Below, in pieces: positions 62,938 to 64,000 of a DNA stretch of 64,000 nucleotides. Position 1 is the first letter of the stretch. Every line of letters begins with the position of its first letter. Source of the DNA: Methanospirillum purgamenti (GTDB lineage Archaea > Halobacteriota > Methanomicrobia > Methanomicrobiales > Methanospirillaceae); assembly GCF_018502485.1 (NCBI RefSeq), contig NZ_CP075546.1; one strand, given 5' to 3'. The position numbers and the translations under genes were made by a program. Under the pieces are notes generated by a model. The model searched no databases, was not told the origin of the DNA, and saw only the letters and a list, made by a program, of their open reading frames with translations.

Positions 62938-63259
62938 ATAATATACTACTCCTTGAATGGCGATTGTACCCTTAATGCATTCTTTCAAAGTAGCATTATT
63001 TTCGAAAAATGATATTTCTATCTGAATCCACTTATCTGTCGATAACTGCCCGCTGGCACACGTATTTTAAATCGGACACCTTCACCTGGAATACTACAGC
63101 AGATATCAAAATAAAAAAATTTTATAGCATTATGTTGTATTATCGATAATTCAATCAATAAATTATTAATACTTATGGCATAATTATGCAATAAGATGAT
63201 AACCTGAAATTATAAATCTTCATGGCTCTTATTACACGATCAAGTTTTATAGAATTTGG
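62938..63259. other. AT-rich divergent intergenic region with a 12-bp palindrome
   Basis: No gene seen in about 320 bp. It contains GCATAATTATGC (63178-63189), a perfect 12-bp palindrome. ATTATAAAT follows (63209-63217), a TATA candidate for the plus-strand gene beginning near 63260. Confidence 0.45.
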
Positions 63260-64000
63260 GTGATTTTCATATCCAGGATCCAGAATGATAACTCTCTAAA
63301 CCAAACATGTATTCTCGGAAATGAAGTCCTGTTGTATGAATCTAAAATATGTGAGATCCTGACACATATCAGAAAACCTGGAGACTTCAGAACTCCTCCA
63401 AAAATCGCTATAATAAGTCCAACTTCATACTCCAGAACCGTTGTAGCAGATAGTATTGCCAGGGAAATTTCTGTATTAGTTAAGAGGAAAAATTTTTCTG
63501 GAGAACCATTTGGAAAAAGAGAGTTGGAGAATTTATTTGAAGAACATGCGGTTTATGTCTGCGAAGAATGTCAATATCTTTATGAAAGAAGGCCACATGG
63601 TTTTGATCTTCTGAGGTTATTTCTATCTTCTCTTGTAACGAATTCACGTCAGGTTATTACTACATGGAACCAGTATTCATGGAATTTCCTGAGTGGATTT
63701 CTTCACATAGAACGCTGGTTTCCGATAATTATTACTCTTCCTCTCTTATCCTTACCTGAATTAAAAAAATATCTCATTGCTGATGGGAAAGAAAACCTTC
63801 ATTTTATTATTGATACTGAACTGGATAATTCATTGGAATTAGTAAGGAAAGATTATGATATTACCATTTCTTCATTAAATCTTTCGTTTTCTATTCCATA
63901 TCTGACCGTTCAACGTCGTTATGCATCATATATTACTTTACTCGCAGATAAACAGGCTTTGCCAGAAGAACTGATCTTTCGGGAAATATATCGACTATCT
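63260..64000 (+). CDS. N-terminal part of a degenerate P-loop-like protein, runs off the window
   Basis: An open frame of about 247 codons continues past the right edge. No ATG is available; GTG at 63260 is the most likely start. An ATA at 63269 five bases after GGGTGA is an alternative. The product has a Walker-A-like position without the GK signature (IAIISPTSYSRTVVADSIAR). A later strand-helix, VYVCEECQYLYERRPHGFDL, then TTWNQYSWNFLSGF, resembles the Walker-B/sensor region of AAA-type ATPases. Nucleotide binding is therefore doubtful. No closer family recognised. Confidence 0.6.
   Translation, partial: MIFISRIQNDNSLNQTCILGNEVLLYESKICEILTHIRKPGDFRTPPKIAIISPTSYSRTVVADSIAREISVLVKRKNFSGEPFGKRELENLFEEHAVYVCEECQYLYERRPHGFDLLRLFLSSLVTNSRQVITTWNQYSWNFLSGFLHIERWFPIIITLPLLSLPELKKYLIADGKENLHFIIDTELDNSLELVRKDYDITISSLNLSFSIPYLTVQRRYASYITLLADKQALPEELIFREIYRLS

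Noticed and set aside
1..64000. tRNA, rRNA and CRISPR genes
   Set aside because: Intergenic regions were read for cloverleaf-like or repeat-spacer patterns and none was convincing. A tRNAscan-SE run would settle tRNA absence.

Overview
The window is archaeal and looks like a hydrogenotrophic methanogen of the Methanomicrobiales. A Methanospirillum-type genome is my best guess, from gene content rather than from any search. The indicators are two complete A-type (archaeal) ATP synthase operons, an Ech-type energy-converting [NiFe] hydrogenase, short siroheme-reductase-like and DUF362 ferredoxin proteins, PAS-rich kinases, cache/TPR/PKD surface proteins, AT-rich TATA-type promoters and pervasive ATGA start/stop overlaps. 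I see no rRNA, tRNA or CRISPR array.

Layout. Positions 1-3.4 kb hold the end of an unrecognised Cys-rich protein, an isopropylmalate/homoisocitrate-type dehydrogenase and a convergent OLD-like ATPase. Positions 3.9-9.1 kb hold a ThyA-like protein, a secreted cache protein and a secreted TPR protein on the minus strand, divergent from a REC-PAS4-histidine kinase. Positions 9.1-15.5 kb hold a complete tryptophan operon, trpEGDCFBA, on the minus strand. It has a TGTACA/TATA control region, and trpF probably starts at an ATA codon. Positions 15.8-21.7 kb hold a GT4 glycosyltransferase, an aldehyde dehydrogenase, endonuclease IV and a beta-helix surface protein.

Positions 21.8-24.8 kb form a damaged stretch. 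A TPR/transmembrane/diadenylate-cyclase (c-di-AMP synthase) fusion is broken by two frameshifts, and an AEC-type permease by three, on either side of an intact lemA. A DUF362 ferredoxin protein follows.

Positions 26-55.9 kb are an energy-conservation region. ATP synthase operon 1 (HIKECFABD) has a three-hairpin rotor subunit and a membrane-anchored C subunit. Operon 2 (same gene order) has a one-hairpin rotor subunit and a probable internal promoter. Between them lie a tandem UspA protein, a 1,700-residue surface protein (seven 58-residue repeats, IPT/PKD domains and a papain-like module) and a 55-residue ORF. After operon 2 come a hicBA toxin-antitoxin pair and a convergent echABCDEF operon. 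Proton or sodium pumping by Ech and ion-driven ATP synthesis are thus encoded side by side.

Positions 56-64 kb hold a ferredoxin-nitroreductase, a cupin and a small siroheme-reductase-like protein. They also hold a DUF389 membrane gene cut by a 1,551-bp IS element with a clean 6-bp target duplication, a secreted thioredoxin-like protein, an internally duplicated membrane protein, and the start of a degenerate ATPase-like gene that runs off the window.
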